Notes: generated by a model from the sequence alone, not told the origin. A stretch of 64,000 nt of DNA from JACDAE01 sp963717195 (GCA_963717195.1 CAVQVR010000014.1:38939-102938), one strand, 5' to 3'. Counted from the stretch's first letter, positions 17,298 to 26,867 are shown. Numbers and translations are program-made.

Positions 17298-19155
17298 TTA
17301 ATCCTGTTCTCTCATCCGTGAGCGCTCATGCTGTGTCAGATAGCGCTTGCGCAGACGAATATTATGTGGTGTAACCTCCACCAGCTCATCATTGTTGATG
17401 AAGTCGAGCGATTGCTCCAGGCTCATCAGGATCGGTGGCGTCAGACGAACAGAGATATCTGAAGTGGAGGAGCGAATATTTGTTTTCTGCTTCTCTTTAC
17501 AGATATTGACAGCCATATCCATCGGGCGGCTATTGAGGCCGACGATCATGCCCTCGTAGACGGGCGTGCCAGGCTCGATAAAGGTATCTCCGCGTTGCTG
17601 AGCATTGCCCAGGCCATAGGTAACGGCAACGCCCTGTTCAGAGGCGATGAGTGCACCCATACGCATCGTGCCGATCTTGCCCATCCAGGGTTCAAAGCCG
17701 ATAAGCAAGCTGCTCATAGCACCATTACCCTTAGTCAGGGTCAGGAAGATGTTACGGAAGCCGATCAAGCCGCGTGTGGGGATAGTGTACTCCAGGCGCA
17801 CATTACCACTACCATCGTTAACCATATTAGAGAGTTGTGCTTTACGCATGGCTAGCGTCTCCGTGAGAGCGCCTATAAAGATATCTTTTGTATCGATGAC
17901 CAGGTGCTCAATAGGTTCAAGCGTGTGGCCGTTCTCGTCCTCACGTGTGATGACTTCTGGACGGGAGACCTGGAATTCGTAGCCTTCGCGGCGCATAGAT
18001 TCGATCAATACTGAGAGATGGAGTTCACCACGTCCCGATACGATGAAACTCATCGGCACTGTTACCATCCTCGACGCGCAAACTCACGTTAGTCTCCAGC
18101 TCACGATAGAGGCGTGCACGTAACTGGCGCGATGTTGGGTACTTGCTTTCTCTTCCTGCGAAGGGGCTGGAATTGACCCCAAACGTCATCTTCAGGGTAG
18201 GTTCGCTGATGGCGATAATCGGTAAGGCTTCAGGTGTGTTAACATCAGCGATAGTCTCACCGATATTTGCATCGGAAATGCCAGTCAGTGCTACGATGTC
18301 ACCAGCCAGCGCTTCCGGAACTTCGATGCGTTGCAAGCCTTTGTAGGTCATGACCAGATTGATTTTCTGGCGTGATGTGACGCCATCGCGATTGATGCGT
18401 GCGACAAAGGTGTTGGAAGCGATGCGCCCACGGATGATACGGCCGATGGCATATTTGCCTTTATAATCGTCGTAGTCGAGTGCTGTAACCAGCATCTGGA
18501 GTGGTGCTTCGGTATCAACGAGTGGAGCGGGAACCGTATTGATAATGGTCTCGAAGAGTGGTTCCAGGTTTTTGCGCTCGTCGTTGGGGTGATACATTGC
18601 GACGCCATCACGTCCAATCGCATAAAGGATAGGGAAATTGAGGTGTGCATCCGTCGTAGCCAGTTCCAGGAACAGATCCTGTGTCCACTCATTGACCTGC
18701 TCAAGGCGTGCGTCGCGACGGTCAATCTTATTAATGATCACGATGGGTTGCAGATTGAGTTCCAGCGCCTTTTGCAGCACAAAACGCGTCTGTGGCATCG
18801 GTCCCTCTACAGCATCGATCAGCAGGATACAGCCATCAGCCATATTGAGGACGCGCTCAACCTCGCCACCAAAATCGGCATGTCCCGGCGTGTCGATAAT
18901 ATTAATTTTGATGCCGCGATATATAATTGCTGTATTTTTGGCGAGAATCGTAATGCCGCGCTCACGCTCCTGGTCATTCGAATCCATAATAAGTTCGCCC
19001 ATATCCTGGTTTTCGCGGAAGATGTGGCTCTGTTTGAGCAGACCATCAACCAGCGTCGTTTTACCATGATCGACGTGTGCAATGATGGCGACGTTGCGAA
19101 TATCTTCTCTTTTGGTCAGTGTTGAACCTTCTTCTAAAGTCATGTTAACCTGCAT
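17298..19155 (-). pseudogene. typA: translational GTPase TypA/BipA, split by a one-base insertion
   Basis: The upstream part (18025-19155) carries the GTPase domain: NVAIIAHVDHGKTTLVDGLL (G1), RGITILAKN (switch I), DTPGHADFGGEV (G3), NKIDR (G4). The downstream part (17298-18068) has the EF-G-like C-terminal domains, starting FIVSGRGELHLSVLIESMRREGYEF and ending RKRYLTQHERSR, both typical of TypA. TypA binds ribosomes and aids growth under stress and cold. The two parts are one frame apart: DEF and IVSGRGEL join if one T is removed from GAGTTTCATC near 18046-18048, giving 619 codons, the normal size. Either an error in the sequence or a fresh frameshift. Confidence 0.93.
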
Positions 19156-19887
19156 AAGTGTTGTGTTGATCCTCCGTACCGTACGACAGCAAAAACCTTG
19201 GAAAAGTAGTATTATTACTTTAGTTTCGCGTCACTTTTGCGCATAAATGCATTGTCCAGATTGTTGATTTAATTTTTATGGCGTTGATATTCTCCCAGAT
19301 GAGCGCCACTGTTTTGCTCTACCTCATCGGTGAGGTTGGAGCCTGTAACTGCTTGAAACATACAGCTCTTGCGGTATTTATCGAAAGAAGAACTACTCCT
19401 GGCGCAGAACACAATCTTTTTCTTCATCTGGCCAAGGGAGAGTGACGCCTTTACAAAAGAATAAGTGGCGATTATTTCCGACGAACGGCAGCATGTAAGA
19501 CCGACGTTTTTTACCAGCTAAATATTACCTCAAATTGCGTGTGGTGGCAAGTCACTATAGGACATCTGAGTATATTTTGATGCCGATTTTTTACAGAATA
19601 TTAAAATTGCGCTAATATTAGCGCCTGTGCTTCAGTAATCATAACAAAATATTCTGCATTTTCATTCCTGCGTTTGTCCATTTTCTCCTGACAGGTCAGT
19701 ATGGGCTTTCATGGTTTTTTCGCAGATAAGCAGTGTTGCCGCGCTCGTGGCATGGATCGTCCATCGGTGCAGTAAAATGAGCGATAAGGCTCAAAAATTC
19801 TTATAGTCTTATTAAAAAGAGCGCATAAATGTCAATGGTTCTGCTCTGCTCATAGTAGATAAACAAGACTGGGGATCTGTTATGGCT
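19156..19887. other. 732-base interval without a recognisable gene
   Basis: No frame with a credible start and ribosome site was found on either strand. It should hold the typA promoter on the minus strand. It contains the perfect 16-bp palindrome listed separately and a small hairpin CCTCA/TGAGG near 19321-19334. The sequence around 19540-19640 is AT-rich. Confidence 0.5.
19609..19624. promoter_or_regulatory. perfect 16-bp palindrome, possible operator
   Basis: GCGCTAATATTAGCGC is a perfect dyad in an otherwise unassigned AT-rich interval. It is far (over 250 bases) from both flanking start and stop codons, so its target is unclear. Confidence 0.35.
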
Positions 19888-20355
19888 TCATAACGGAATC
19901 TGGTCGCGTTTGCTGCGGGAGGTGCGGCGGGTAGTAGTTGAGGGAGTGGAGGTTTCCGGGTTGAGGCGGGAGACTTTTTCGCGGATGAGAGAGAGTTGGG
20001 AGTGGACTGCCTGGCGCGATTGTTGGAGTTTACGGGCGATTTCTGAGGGGCGTTCGTTGTTGAGTAGGTGACGACAGATGATTTCTTGTTTCTCCGTTAA
20101 CTCGATGGCCGGGTTTTCCAACGCCGTTCGGGCCATATCTTCCAACTCACCATACTTACTACGTCTATACTCATCCAGATCATCGGGCGAGAAGAGCCAG
20201 CGATCCACTACTCGTATACCCGGTATGCGTCCTGCTTCTACTAGATGCATAAAGTGCCAATAACTGAGATCAAGCTGTTTTGCGGCTTCATGAGTTGTAA
20301 GCATGCCATTAAGGTGCTGTAAATTGCTGTGTAGCTCTGCGCTCCTGAGGACCAT
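19888..20355 (-). CDS. DNA-binding protein with excisionase-like and LuxR/sigma4-like HTH
   Basis: Residues ~18-68 (MLTTHEAAKQLDLSYWHFMHLVEAGRIPGIRVVDRWLFSPDDLDEY) are a typical MerR/excisionase-like helix-turn-helix with wing. Residues ~86-130 (LTEKQEIICRHLLNNERPSEIARKLQQSRQAVHSQL) form a second HTH of the LuxR/sigma-region-4 kind. The tail is Ser/Thr/Arg-rich and flexible. The pairing suggests a site-specific regulator of unknown target. No integrase or phage gene is adjacent, so an excisionase role is not supported. Start at 20355 or at the internal Met (20304). Confidence 0.76.
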   Translation of the reverse strand: MVLRSAELHSNLQHLNGMLTTHEAAKQLDLSYWHFMHLVEAGRIPGIRVVDRWLFSPDDLDEYRRSKYGELEDMARTALENPAIELTEKQEIICRHLLNNERPSEIARKLQQSRQAVHSQLSLIREKVSRLNPETSTPSTTTRRTSRSKRDQIPL

Positions 20356-20541
20356 GTCTGACGCCTTTCTACGGATTCTTTTACCATACGCTAAATGTGC
20401 CTGGCAAAGAGAGACTTAGTCTTTTCGAGTATACCATAGGAGATGGGGGAGCGCAAGTTTTGCGAAATGTAGATGTGCGAAGCTCTCTTCCCCATGCCTG
20501 GTCAGCATCAGGAGAGAGTTCTTTCTGAGAAGAGAAATTGT

Positions 20542-21096
20542 TCATTCTTGTTTCCTCCCGGGCTGATGAGCAAAGACCCAGAGGCGCATACCCAGGTATG
20601 AGACCATAAATGTTCCACTGATCGCCAGCACTTTAGAGGTGTTTGCCCAGAGCGTTGCATTGATCATTACGGGATGTAGGAAGTTACTCGCGGCCCATAA
20701 GATACCATCATTGCATATGATGCCACAGAACGTTGTCAGGGCAAAGCGCACCACTTCGCCGTAGGTTGTTTGCCGCTTGTTCTGAAAGGTCCAATATTTG
20801 TTCAAGATGAAACTATTGACAGCACCAAAGGCATAAGCAAAAGAATTGTATGCGAGTAGATTCGCAGTGTTTCGGGTGGGCCATAGCCAGAGGAGTCCGT
20901 TAAAAAACAAGAGATCTATGCCGGTGTTGAGTCCCCCGACCAGGCCGAAACGGAAAAGTTGCCAGAACAGACTTCTTCTCCATGATTTCTTGTGGGATTC
21001 CAGAGGCCGGGTAGGTATGGTTGAAATTTGCTCCTTAAGCTGTGGTTCGCCATGAGGCGGTTCATCCAATAATTCAAGCTCTACAGTGTGCACCAA
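20542..21096 (-). CDS. GtrA-family membrane protein
   Basis: From about residue 45 the protein has four hydrophobic helices with GtrA hallmarks: FRFGLVGGLNTGIDLLFFNGLL, and NSFILNKYWTFQNKR between helices 2 and 3. GtrA proteins help flip or move lipid-linked sugars in surface polysaccharide modification. The N-terminal 40 residues are polar and extra. The start is TTG at 21096 or GTG at 21093; AAGGAG upstream fits either. No glycosyltransferase partner is directly adjacent, though two GT-C-like membrane proteins lie within 10 kb. Confidence 0.84.
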   Translation of the reverse strand: MVHTVELELLDEPPHGEPQLKEQISTIPTRPLESHKKSWRRSLFWQLFRFGLVGGLNTGIDLLFFNGLLWLWPTRNTANLLAYNSFAYAFGAVNSFILNKYWTFQNKRQTTYGEVVRFALTTFCGIICNDGILWAASNFLHPVMINATLWANTSKVLAISGTFMVSYLGMRLWVFAHQPGRKQE

Positions 21097-21630
21097 AGGT
21101 TACTCCTTGTATAAGCATTGACAACCGACTATTAGCCTGTTACCCATTTCGACTTTGTGATAACAGGTAAGCATTCTTAAGCATGTGATGCATGGTTGGA
21201 ACAGCAATCAGTTGAATGTTTATCGTTATATCGCTAATCATAGGACTTTAATATCAAAATGGTATGAATGAATTGTAAAAAAGTTGTCTCAGATTTCTAT
21301 TAAAGCACTTTACCATTTCATTTTCCCCACCCATTAAAAGATAATAGGAGTTGAAATATGAGTTTTGAGATGTAATTGAGGCAATTTTTCCATCTGATAT
21401 GTTGATCATTATACTCTTCAAGCAGAAATATTATAAGAATAATTTATTATCTTCTTTTGGCTTTGATAAATGTTGCACTTTTGTAGAAAATACTGTATAC
21501 TTAGACTATCTCTTACGCCTTCGTATGAGCTATGTACTGCGACGATATGCCTCTCGTGTGAGACAGCACGCGAATTCCTCCTCATTTGAGAAAGAGCGGT
21601 ATCTGAACCACACGTATAAAGGAGAGTATC
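21097..21630. other. AT-rich interval with one clear promoter
   Basis: Apart from the promoter at 21474-21501 nothing convincing was found. A longer plus-strand frame through 21399-21740 lacks a good ribosome site and overlaps the small membrane-peptide gene in another frame, so it was not accepted. Confidence 0.45.
21474..21501 (+). promoter_or_regulatory. promoter TTGCAC-N16-TATACT
   Basis: TTGCAC at 21474-21479 and TATACT at 21496-21501, 16 bases apart. It points to the small-gene cluster starting at 21631. Confidence 0.58.
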
Positions 21631-21762
21631 ATGTCACCACTTATACTCCTGCTCCTGCTTCTTGTAATTGTTGTAGGTGCATTTGGTTATATGACCTATC
21701 GTACTGGTGCGGAGAAACGCGCGAGAGAAAAGAAACGTAACCAATATCATGATCGCATCTGA
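21631..21762 (+). CDS. small single-pass membrane peptide (43 aa)
   Basis: Begins MSPLILLLLLLVIVVGAFGY, a membrane helix right at the N-terminus, followed by a short strongly basic tail (KRAREKKRNQYH). AAAGGAG lies six bases upstream of the ATG and a promoter ~130 bases upstream. Such short helix-plus-basic-tail proteins are often membrane-complex subunits or regulators; no family is recognised. It leads a same-strand group with the SH3-like gene at 21831 and the gene at 22043. Confidence 0.6.
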   Translation: MSPLILLLLLLVIVVGAFGYMTYRTGAEKRAREKKRNQYHDRI

Positions 21763-21830
21763 GTAGATCGCAAGCTCCAACGCCACAAGTAATAAACTCT
21801 AACCAATATATTGAGAAAGAAGATTACACC

Positions 21831-22046
21831 ATGGAGACCAATGCAGACGGAACGTATTTTCAAGAGGGTGATCTCGTACGTGTTAAGCGAACCGGCGAAA
21901 GAGGGCGTATAAATGCAGCCGATGGAGGAGTTGTCTATGTACTCATGGAGGTAACTGACGAGACGAGAATCTTTTCTGCTCTTGTTGATGGAGATGCTTA
22001 CATCGAACTTGTCACCCCCGAGTCTAGAGTGGAGATGGAAGCATGA
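21831..22046 (+). CDS. small SH3/KOW-like protein (71 aa)
   Basis: FQEGDLVRVKRTGERGRINAA followed by GGVVYVLMEV and a closing YIELVTPESRVE fits a minimal SH3/KOW-type barrel, of the kind found in hypervariable accessory proteins. Function unknown. Its last codon overlaps the ATG of the next gene (ATGA), so the two are translationally coupled. Antisense open frames in the same place are overlaps without ribosome sites. Confidence 0.62.
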   Translation: METNADGTYFQEGDLVRVKRTGERGRINAADGGVVYVLMEVTDETRIFSALVDGDAYIELVTPESRVEMEA

Positions 22047-22495
22047 GTAGAACAGATTATGAACGGATATGCTCTGAGCTTGATAATACGAGGCAAAGGG
22101 ACCATCCTCGTGCATATGACACTCTTTCTCCTCAGGAGAAAGAGACTCTCCAGTACTGGATAGAGCACGCTATCCAACCTGCGACAAAAGTCGATGATGA
22201 TTATAGTAGCTACGGACTTAAGCACGAGTACGAGCGTGAGACGAAATTGTATGTCTCGAATGCACAATTTAAGGGCGCAATGCTTGTTGCTGGATACTTG
22301 CCAACCAAGATAAGCGAGCAGAGCTGGCATTTTAAGATTCAGCCCCTACATGAAGAACGTAGCGCTTTACATCAAAATCAGAGAATACGTGAACTAACCT
22401 ACCGCTGTGTGCCTCAGGGGGAACAGGATCCACGATATGATGCGCTTGTTCAAGCGGCTCTCGCTTTGCGCAAGGCGAATGGTGTTATTATATAG
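22043..22495 (+). CDS. hypothetical protein coupled to the SH3-like gene
   Basis: I do not recognise this 150-residue protein. It is polar, mostly helical at the start (ERICSELDNTRQRDHPRAYDTLSPQEKETLQYWIEHAI), with a beta-rich middle (ETKLYVSNAQFKGAMLVAGYLPTK). No signal or membrane segment. The ATGA overlap with the preceding gene argues for a shared function or complex with that 71-residue protein. No clear terminator follows; the next small gene at 22588 has its own extended -10. Confidence 0.6.
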   Translation: MSRTDYERICSELDNTRQRDHPRAYDTLSPQEKETLQYWIEHAIQPATKVDDDYSSYGLKHEYERETKLYVSNAQFKGAMLVAGYLPTKISEQSWHFKIQPLHEERSALHQNQRIRELTYRCVPQGEQDPRYDALVQAALALRKANGVII

Positions 22496-22587
22496 GTCAT
22501 CCTGATTAGTATTGCCTGTTCATTTGGCTGCTATCATGGACAGATGATGCTCACGTGGTATACTCATAGTAGCAAAGGAGCATTACG

Positions 22588-22833
22588 ATGAATGACAAAG
22601 CATTTGAAGTCGGTGATCGTGTGCGTGTTATAGATAACGCATTTCACCATGGACCAGCCAGTAGTGATGGAACCACTGGTATTGTCCGATCGGTTGATAA
22701 GGATAGACGACGTACCGAACCGTTTTACATTTATTACGTTGAGCTACCAGGAGAGGACAAGCTAACAGATTTTGAATATCGAGAACTGGAGTTGGCGGCT
22801 CCTGCAAGCGACGAACTCAAAATGAGGGACTAG
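22588..22833 (+). CDS. small SH3-like protein (81 aa)
   Basis: FEVGDRVRVIDNAFH, GTTGIVRSVDKDRR, FYIYYVELPGEDK and the closing DFEYRELELAAP outline one SH3-type barrel. Possibly a DNA- or protein-binding adaptor; no function can be given. AAAGGAG precedes the ATG, and a TGG-TATACT extended -10 lies at 22556-22564. A 100-base piece of this gene is duplicated at 25364-25465. A good terminator follows. Confidence 0.66.
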   Translation: MNDKAFEVGDRVRVIDNAFHHGPASSDGTTGIVRSVDKDRRRTEPFYIYYVELPGEDKLTDFEYRELELAAPASDELKMRD

Positions 22834-22878
22834 AAGACATTTCAAGTTTTCCTCCTGACCTGTTCTATCATGTTCACG

Positions 22879-22930
22879 GCAATAGCACCTCTGGCTTCGA
22901 TTATAGAGGTGCTATTGTCGTTTATTTATT
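22879..22930 (+). terminator. intrinsic terminator
   Basis: Arms CAATAGCACCTCT and AGAGGTGCTATTG around a 12-base loop, followed by a T-rich run. It is placed between the SH3-like gene and the convergent YfhO-like gene and can serve both. Confidence 0.78.
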
Positions 22931-22950
22931 AGTAGTTCGTGTATAATTTT

Positions 22951-25089
22951 CTATGCATTTACTACATTTTCTTTCTGCGTGATTGATCCATGCTCCTCCA
23001 TTCTACTAGGGTCATCAGTCTTGCCCAACTTACCCGGCTTACGTCGGCGTGCGGCAATGAACCATACACCCATAGCGATAAGGCCGATCCCTGAGAGTAT
23101 GGCACCGATGCGCAAGGACAGCGGGGCGTAGGTATAGCTCAGCGTATGCGTTCCGGGACCAACTTTGATCGCTGGCAGCATTCCTGCAATCTGCTGGATT
23201 CCTACCAGGTGGCCGTCGAGATTGGCGGTCCAACCGGGAAACGATGGCATAGCTATAACGAAATACGCTTTAGTACTGGTGGAAAAGGTAAATGTATCTT
23301 GCTCAGGATCAGGAGTGACTGTGTGCACCGGAATATTGAGCCGCTGCAGCTGGTTGAGCGAGGGCGGATTACCATTCTGATCAGGTCGCACAAGGTAGCC
23401 GGGGCCAGCATCATCCGTGTTTTTGTAGATCAGAGTGCCATCTATCTTCCCAACACTTACGAGGTGTTGATCCTTCAGTGTTCGCCGCGAGAGCACTACA
23501 CTTATGTGTATCAAACCAAGTAGGCGAGCATTCGGTTTGTCAGAAGGAAGCTGATTGCCAGGAACGCCGCCCTGGTAGCCCTGGACGGTATAACCTCCAG
23601 CGGCTTGCATATAGTTGACGTAGGATTCTATCAAGAGAGGATCCCAGCCATGGGCGAAAGGTGTTTGCAGTTGCACCGAGCTTACTTGTAGGAGGTTAGC
23701 TTGCACACCGTAAATGCGTCCGGAGCCAGCTAATTGCGCTGCTCTGAGTGCTAATGGGGTAGGGGTAGTAGCTACGCGCACATCGTAGGATCGGGCATAC
23801 CCGGCATCTGTAATGAGGAGTGTAAGAGCAACGACAAGGGCAATGAGGATACCGGCGCTAACTCTTATGTGAGATGAAAAGCGGGAAACCAGGCGAGAAG
23901 AGAGCTGTTGTAGACCAAGCAGTAGTGATTCGGTGCCCAGTCCGGCAAGTAGGGCCATGGGAACGAGTGCGACGAACCAGATACGGGCGAGGCCGCGGAA
24001 GAGATCAAGATCAGGTAAGATCTTTGCCACAAGCAGATAGAAGAAAGAGGCGTTACCCATGGCGAGACCAGCCACGAGTACGATACCAAGGGCGAGTGGC
24101 CAGGCTTTGCGCCACCTCGTCGCCACTGCGAACAGCGCCAGCGCAAGGACAGCTTTCCCTGGTGAGATAAGAACCTCCCATGGAAATTTAATTGGTTGCG
24201 CGTGGAAGAAGAGTGCATACAGGAAATCAGGTAATGGATAAGCATCCGTTGACTTTACTGAAAGCTGGCGCGTTGAGACAGCGGTAAATTCTGCCAGCGG
24301 GAGCAGTTGGATTGCTGCTATCAGAAATCCGATTATGCCAGCTACAGCCAATCCTGCAACTGATCCGAGTAATGCTTGTCGACCTTGCAGACGCCACCGC
24401 TGTATGAGGAGCCAGACAGACAGCCCGGCAGTCATCAATAGGCCATAGTACGCCATTTGTGGATGACCTGCCAGTAGTGTCATCCCGATGCAAATCCCAA
24501 GGAGAGCCCCCCAGCGGCGCGGATTTTGCACTGTAGCCCAACAGGCCAGAGCGAGCCAGGGAAACCAGGTGACAGTCTGAAAAATAGTGAGATGTCCTCC
24601 GCCAAGATGACTGATCAGCCGTGGTGTCGCCATAAAACTAATAGCTGCTACCAGTGAGGGAAGGCGTGACAGTTTGAGCGCCAGGCGTGCCAGGAGTAAC
24701 ATCCCCACTCCCGCAAATATGAAGTGTCCTATCATGAGCACGAGATAGTAATTGCGCAATGAGAGGAAATGGACCAGCTGTGTTGGTGGATAGAAGAGTG
24801 CGGCGAGTGGATCAGCGATCAAGGGTTGGCCACCAGCATAGTAAGGATTCCAGAGCGGTAGCCCATGTCCTTGTGCAAAGGTACGTTGGATCAAGAGTGC
24901 CGTGGGCCATTCACTGACCATTAGATCGCTAGATGGACTACCAGCAGGCAACAGATCTGGTGTTATTGATGCAGGGAGGAGGAGTACGATTGCAACTATG
25001 ACGAGTACGACTAATTGACCCAATGCTGGTAGCCAGGATAGCAGTTGCGTTTTCCAATGTTGGCTCCCCACTTCTTTCTCTTTATTCAT
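22951..25089 (-). CDS. YfhO-like polytopic membrane protein
   Basis: A ~710-residue protein with about a dozen membrane helices and a C-terminal outer domain plus a last helix. After helix 1, SSDLMVSEWPTALLIQRTF and PLWNPYYAGGQPLIADPLAALFYP are the YfhO/GT-C hallmarks; the loop PSFPGWTANLDG near the C-terminus is also typical of YfhO. YfhO proteins are thought to glycosylate teichoic acids or other surface polymers using lipid-linked sugars. The ATG at 25089 is chosen because GAGAGGCG lies just upstream; a TTG five codons earlier is inside that site. Confidence 0.85.
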   Translation of the reverse strand: MNKEKEVGSQHWKTQLLSWLPALGQLVVLVIVAIVLLLPASITPDLLPAGSPSSDLMVSEWPTALLIQRTFAQGHGLPLWNPYYAGGQPLIADPLAALFYPPTQLVHFLSLRNYYLVLMIGHFIFAGVGMLLLARLALKLSRLPSLVAAISFMATPRLISHLGGGHLTIFQTVTWFPWLALACWATVQNPRRWGALLGICIGMTLLAGHPQMAYYGLLMTAGLSVWLLIQRWRLQGRQALLGSVAGLAVAGIIGFLIAAIQLLPLAEFTAVSTRQLSVKSTDAYPLPDFLYALFFHAQPIKFPWEVLISPGKAVLALALFAVATRWRKAWPLALGIVLVAGLAMGNASFFYLLVAKILPDLDLFRGLARIWFVALVPMALLAGLGTESLLLGLQQLSSRLVSRFSSHIRVSAGILIALVVALTLLITDAGYARSYDVRVATTPTPLALRAAQLAGSGRIYGVQANLLQVSSVQLQTPFAHGWDPLLIESYVNYMQAAGGYTVQGYQGGVPGNQLPSDKPNARLLGLIHISVVLSRRTLKDQHLVSVGKIDGTLIYKNTDDAGPGYLVRPDQNGNPPSLNQLQRLNIPVHTVTPDPEQDTFTFSTSTKAYFVIAMPSFPGWTANLDGHLVGIQQIAGMLPAIKVGPGTHTLSYTYAPLSLRIGAILSGIGLIAMGVWFIAARRRKPGKLGKTDDPSRMEEHGSITQKENVVNA

Positions 25090-25459
25090 TATTTCGCCTC
25101 TCAATTTCGATATGCTAATTTAATGCTTCAATATATTCTGTGTTTGCATGTTCATAGATTTGCACAGGTCAACCTTCAAGGAAGTTTGATGCTTATCTTG
25201 CCTGTGGTGATTCAGCTAGAGATATGCATATCACTCAACCCTGACAAGTTGTATACCAGCCAGGGTGATACTATCAAAAATAACTTCCAGATTTGCTATT
25301 ATTTACTAATGACGAGCGGAGCGAGTTTCAATAACGGCACACTCACCAGAAGTATAAACAGGCTATAGATAACGCGTTTCACCATGGACCAGCCAGTATT
25401 GATGGAACCATTGGTATTGTCAGATCGGTTGATAAGGATCGACGATGTACCGAACCGTA
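25090..25459. other. interval with a fragment of a duplicated gene
   Basis: No intact gene. The right half holds the decayed duplicate of the SH3-like gene listed separately. The left half, upstream of the YfhO-like start, should carry that gene's promoter; no clear boxes were fixed. Confidence 0.45.
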
Positions 25460-25465
25460 TTACAT
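25364..25465 (+). pseudogene. duplicated fragment of the small SH3-like gene
   Basis: About 102 bases match 22629-22731 with roughly eight mismatches, beginning TATAGATAACGC and ending at TACAT. It covers codons ~13-48 of the 81-residue gene, with no start or end. The right edge sits just at the stop codon of the amidotransferase gene on the other strand. Confidence 0.85.
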
Positions 25466-26182
25466 CAGGTGGCTGATTTTAAGAAAATTCTCAATCAGAA
25501 TATGTGAGTGTTGTGCGTAAGTTGGGAAGAGACGGGACACATCTCGTTCGACCTTTTTGTATACTTCCTCTCCATACTCTCCAATAAACTCATTCTTTAG
25601 CGTGAGATCGTGTAGCCACGTATTGAGCATATCCGCAGTTAGTTCAACATGATATTGAATGCCGTAGGCGTGACGGCCGTAGCGAAAAGCTTGATTGGAG
25701 CCGTCGGTATGATGTGCCAATGCGATAGCGCCTTCAGGCAATGCAAAGCAATCCTCATGCCATTGGAAGGCTTGCTCATAGCCAGGTAGACCGTGGTAAA
25801 GAGGATCTTGCTTCCCTTCTTCCGAAAAATGAATCTGTAAGAAGCCGATGTGTTCTTTGGGAAGCCGGCTCACAGTAGCATGGAACGCATTTGCTAGCAG
25901 CTGACCACCCAGACACATGCCAAGATAAGGAATGCCTTGCCTGATGGCCTGGTGAAGATAGATCTCTTCGTGGACAGTATAGGGATATTTATGTTTATCG
26001 TAGAGATGTTGTGTTCCACCCAGAACGATCAGTGCTTGATAGTGCATGGGGTCGGAGAGCTGGTCGGTGCCAACCTGTATAACATCATAAGCAATCTTGT
26101 GCTCATTTAAAAGGTCACCGACGCGACCAGGGGGATTTTCCTGGAAATGTTGGAGTACCAGAACCCGTTTTTGGTCTGACAT
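25460..26182 (-). CDS. class I glutamine amidotransferase-like protein
   Basis: GATase-1 fold of ~240 residues. The nucleophile cysteine is in YLGMCLGGQLLANA (~residue 90) and the His/Glu pair in YGIQYHVELT (~residue 173). LIVLGGTQHLYD is the oxyanion-strand region. Stand-alone proteins of this type include GMP-synthase-like and gamma-glutamyl hydrolases; some act on glutamyl or polyamine substrates. ATG 26182 is chosen since GGGAGAAG lies upstream. The C-terminal ~50 residues are an added helical tail whose end abuts the duplicated SH3 fragment. Confidence 0.86.
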   Translation of the reverse strand: MSDQKRVLVLQHFQENPPGRVGDLLNEHKIAYDVIQVGTDQLSDPMHYQALIVLGGTQHLYDKHKYPYTVHEEIYLHQAIRQGIPYLGMCLGGQLLANAFHATVSRLPKEHIGFLQIHFSEEGKQDPLYHGLPGYEQAFQWHEDCFALPEGAIALAHHTDGSNQAFRYGRHAYGIQYHVELTADMLNTWLHDLTLKNEFIGEYGEEVYKKVERDVSRLFPTYAQHSHILIENFLKISHLM

Positions 26183-26293
26183 GGCTTCTCCCTCTAGCTT
26201 ATATATAAATGATAGCAATCACAAATTTGATTTAGCTCTAACCTTCTCCCATCATTACTATACAATATTCTTTTGAATCCTGTCTCTAATAAA

Positions 26294-26335
26294 CATACGC
26301 TTGTGACCACATAATAAGGCGGTCACAAGCGTATG
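26294..26335. terminator. perfect 15-bp hairpin
   Basis: CATACGCTTGTGACC and its complement around a 12-base loop. No T-tract follows. It is upstream of both divergent flanking genes, so it may be a leftover terminator or a small palindromic element. Confidence 0.55.
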
Positions 26336-26641
26336 CCAACCGAATAGTATCTAGTCGGTCACCCACGCCTTGCCTATGCCACCGTGAGGTCCATTGCTAG
26401 CAATACCGACAGGTTGGTCTCACCGTGATTCATGCGACCCCTTCCGCAACAGAGTTTCTCACTTCTGTGCCATAGAACGCAAAAAGAGAAAAATATGTTG
26501 CAAGAGTAGCCACTTGTCGTTTCAGAACCATATCTATTTGAAAAATGGCAGAAAACGCAACGTCCTGGTGACAGAAACGTGTTATATAAAGAGGGTCTCT
26601 TGTCTGGAGAGATGGACACATATGCCAGTTAGCCGGAAAAG

Positions 26642-26671
26642 TTGGTTTCGGGACGCACAAGATATTATAAT
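26642..26671 (+). promoter_or_regulatory. possible promoter TTGGTT-N18-TATAAT
   Basis: A perfect TATAAT at 26666-26671 with TTGGTT 18 bases upstream. It points to the 6-phosphogluconate dehydrogenase gene, leaving a ~190-nt leader. Confidence 0.45.
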
Positions 26672-26867
26672 GCTTATGGTATAGAAAGCCTTAAACAAAT
26701 AACGCGTGATGATAGAAGAAAGCTCTTCAACAATCTGAGCTCTTTCTTGCATGCGTAAGTTAGACTCCGGTTGGTCTCTATTTGTTCTCGCTTGTTGAGA
26801 GAACTGGAGATTTATGTCAATAATGGTATTTTGTACCGAAAAGCAGTTACGAGAAAGGGAAACTATA

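Larger units (their letters stand above)
26183..26867. other. 685-base interval with hairpin and possible promoter
   Basis: No credible gene. It holds a strong hairpin at 26294-26335 and a possible promoter at 26642-26671. Several short overlapping frames on both strands (26374-26884) lack ribosome sites and protein-like composition. Confidence 0.45.

Noticed and set aside
17298..19155. Two separate genes (GTPase and EF-G-like protein)
   Set aside because: The parts are consecutive halves of TypA; one base joins them to a normal 619-codon gene.
19888..20355. Phage excisionase
   Set aside because: The first HTH is excisionase-like, but there is no integrase, att-like repeat or phage gene nearby and a second HTH is fused.
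21399..21740. 113-codon plus-strand frame
   Set aside because: Cys/Arg-rich unlikely protein without ribosome site; a 43-codon membrane peptide with a good site lies in another frame.
21747..22330. Minus-strand frames opposite the SH3-like gene pair
   Set aside because: The plus-strand genes have ribosome sites, ATGA coupling and an SH3-like pattern; the antisense frames have none.
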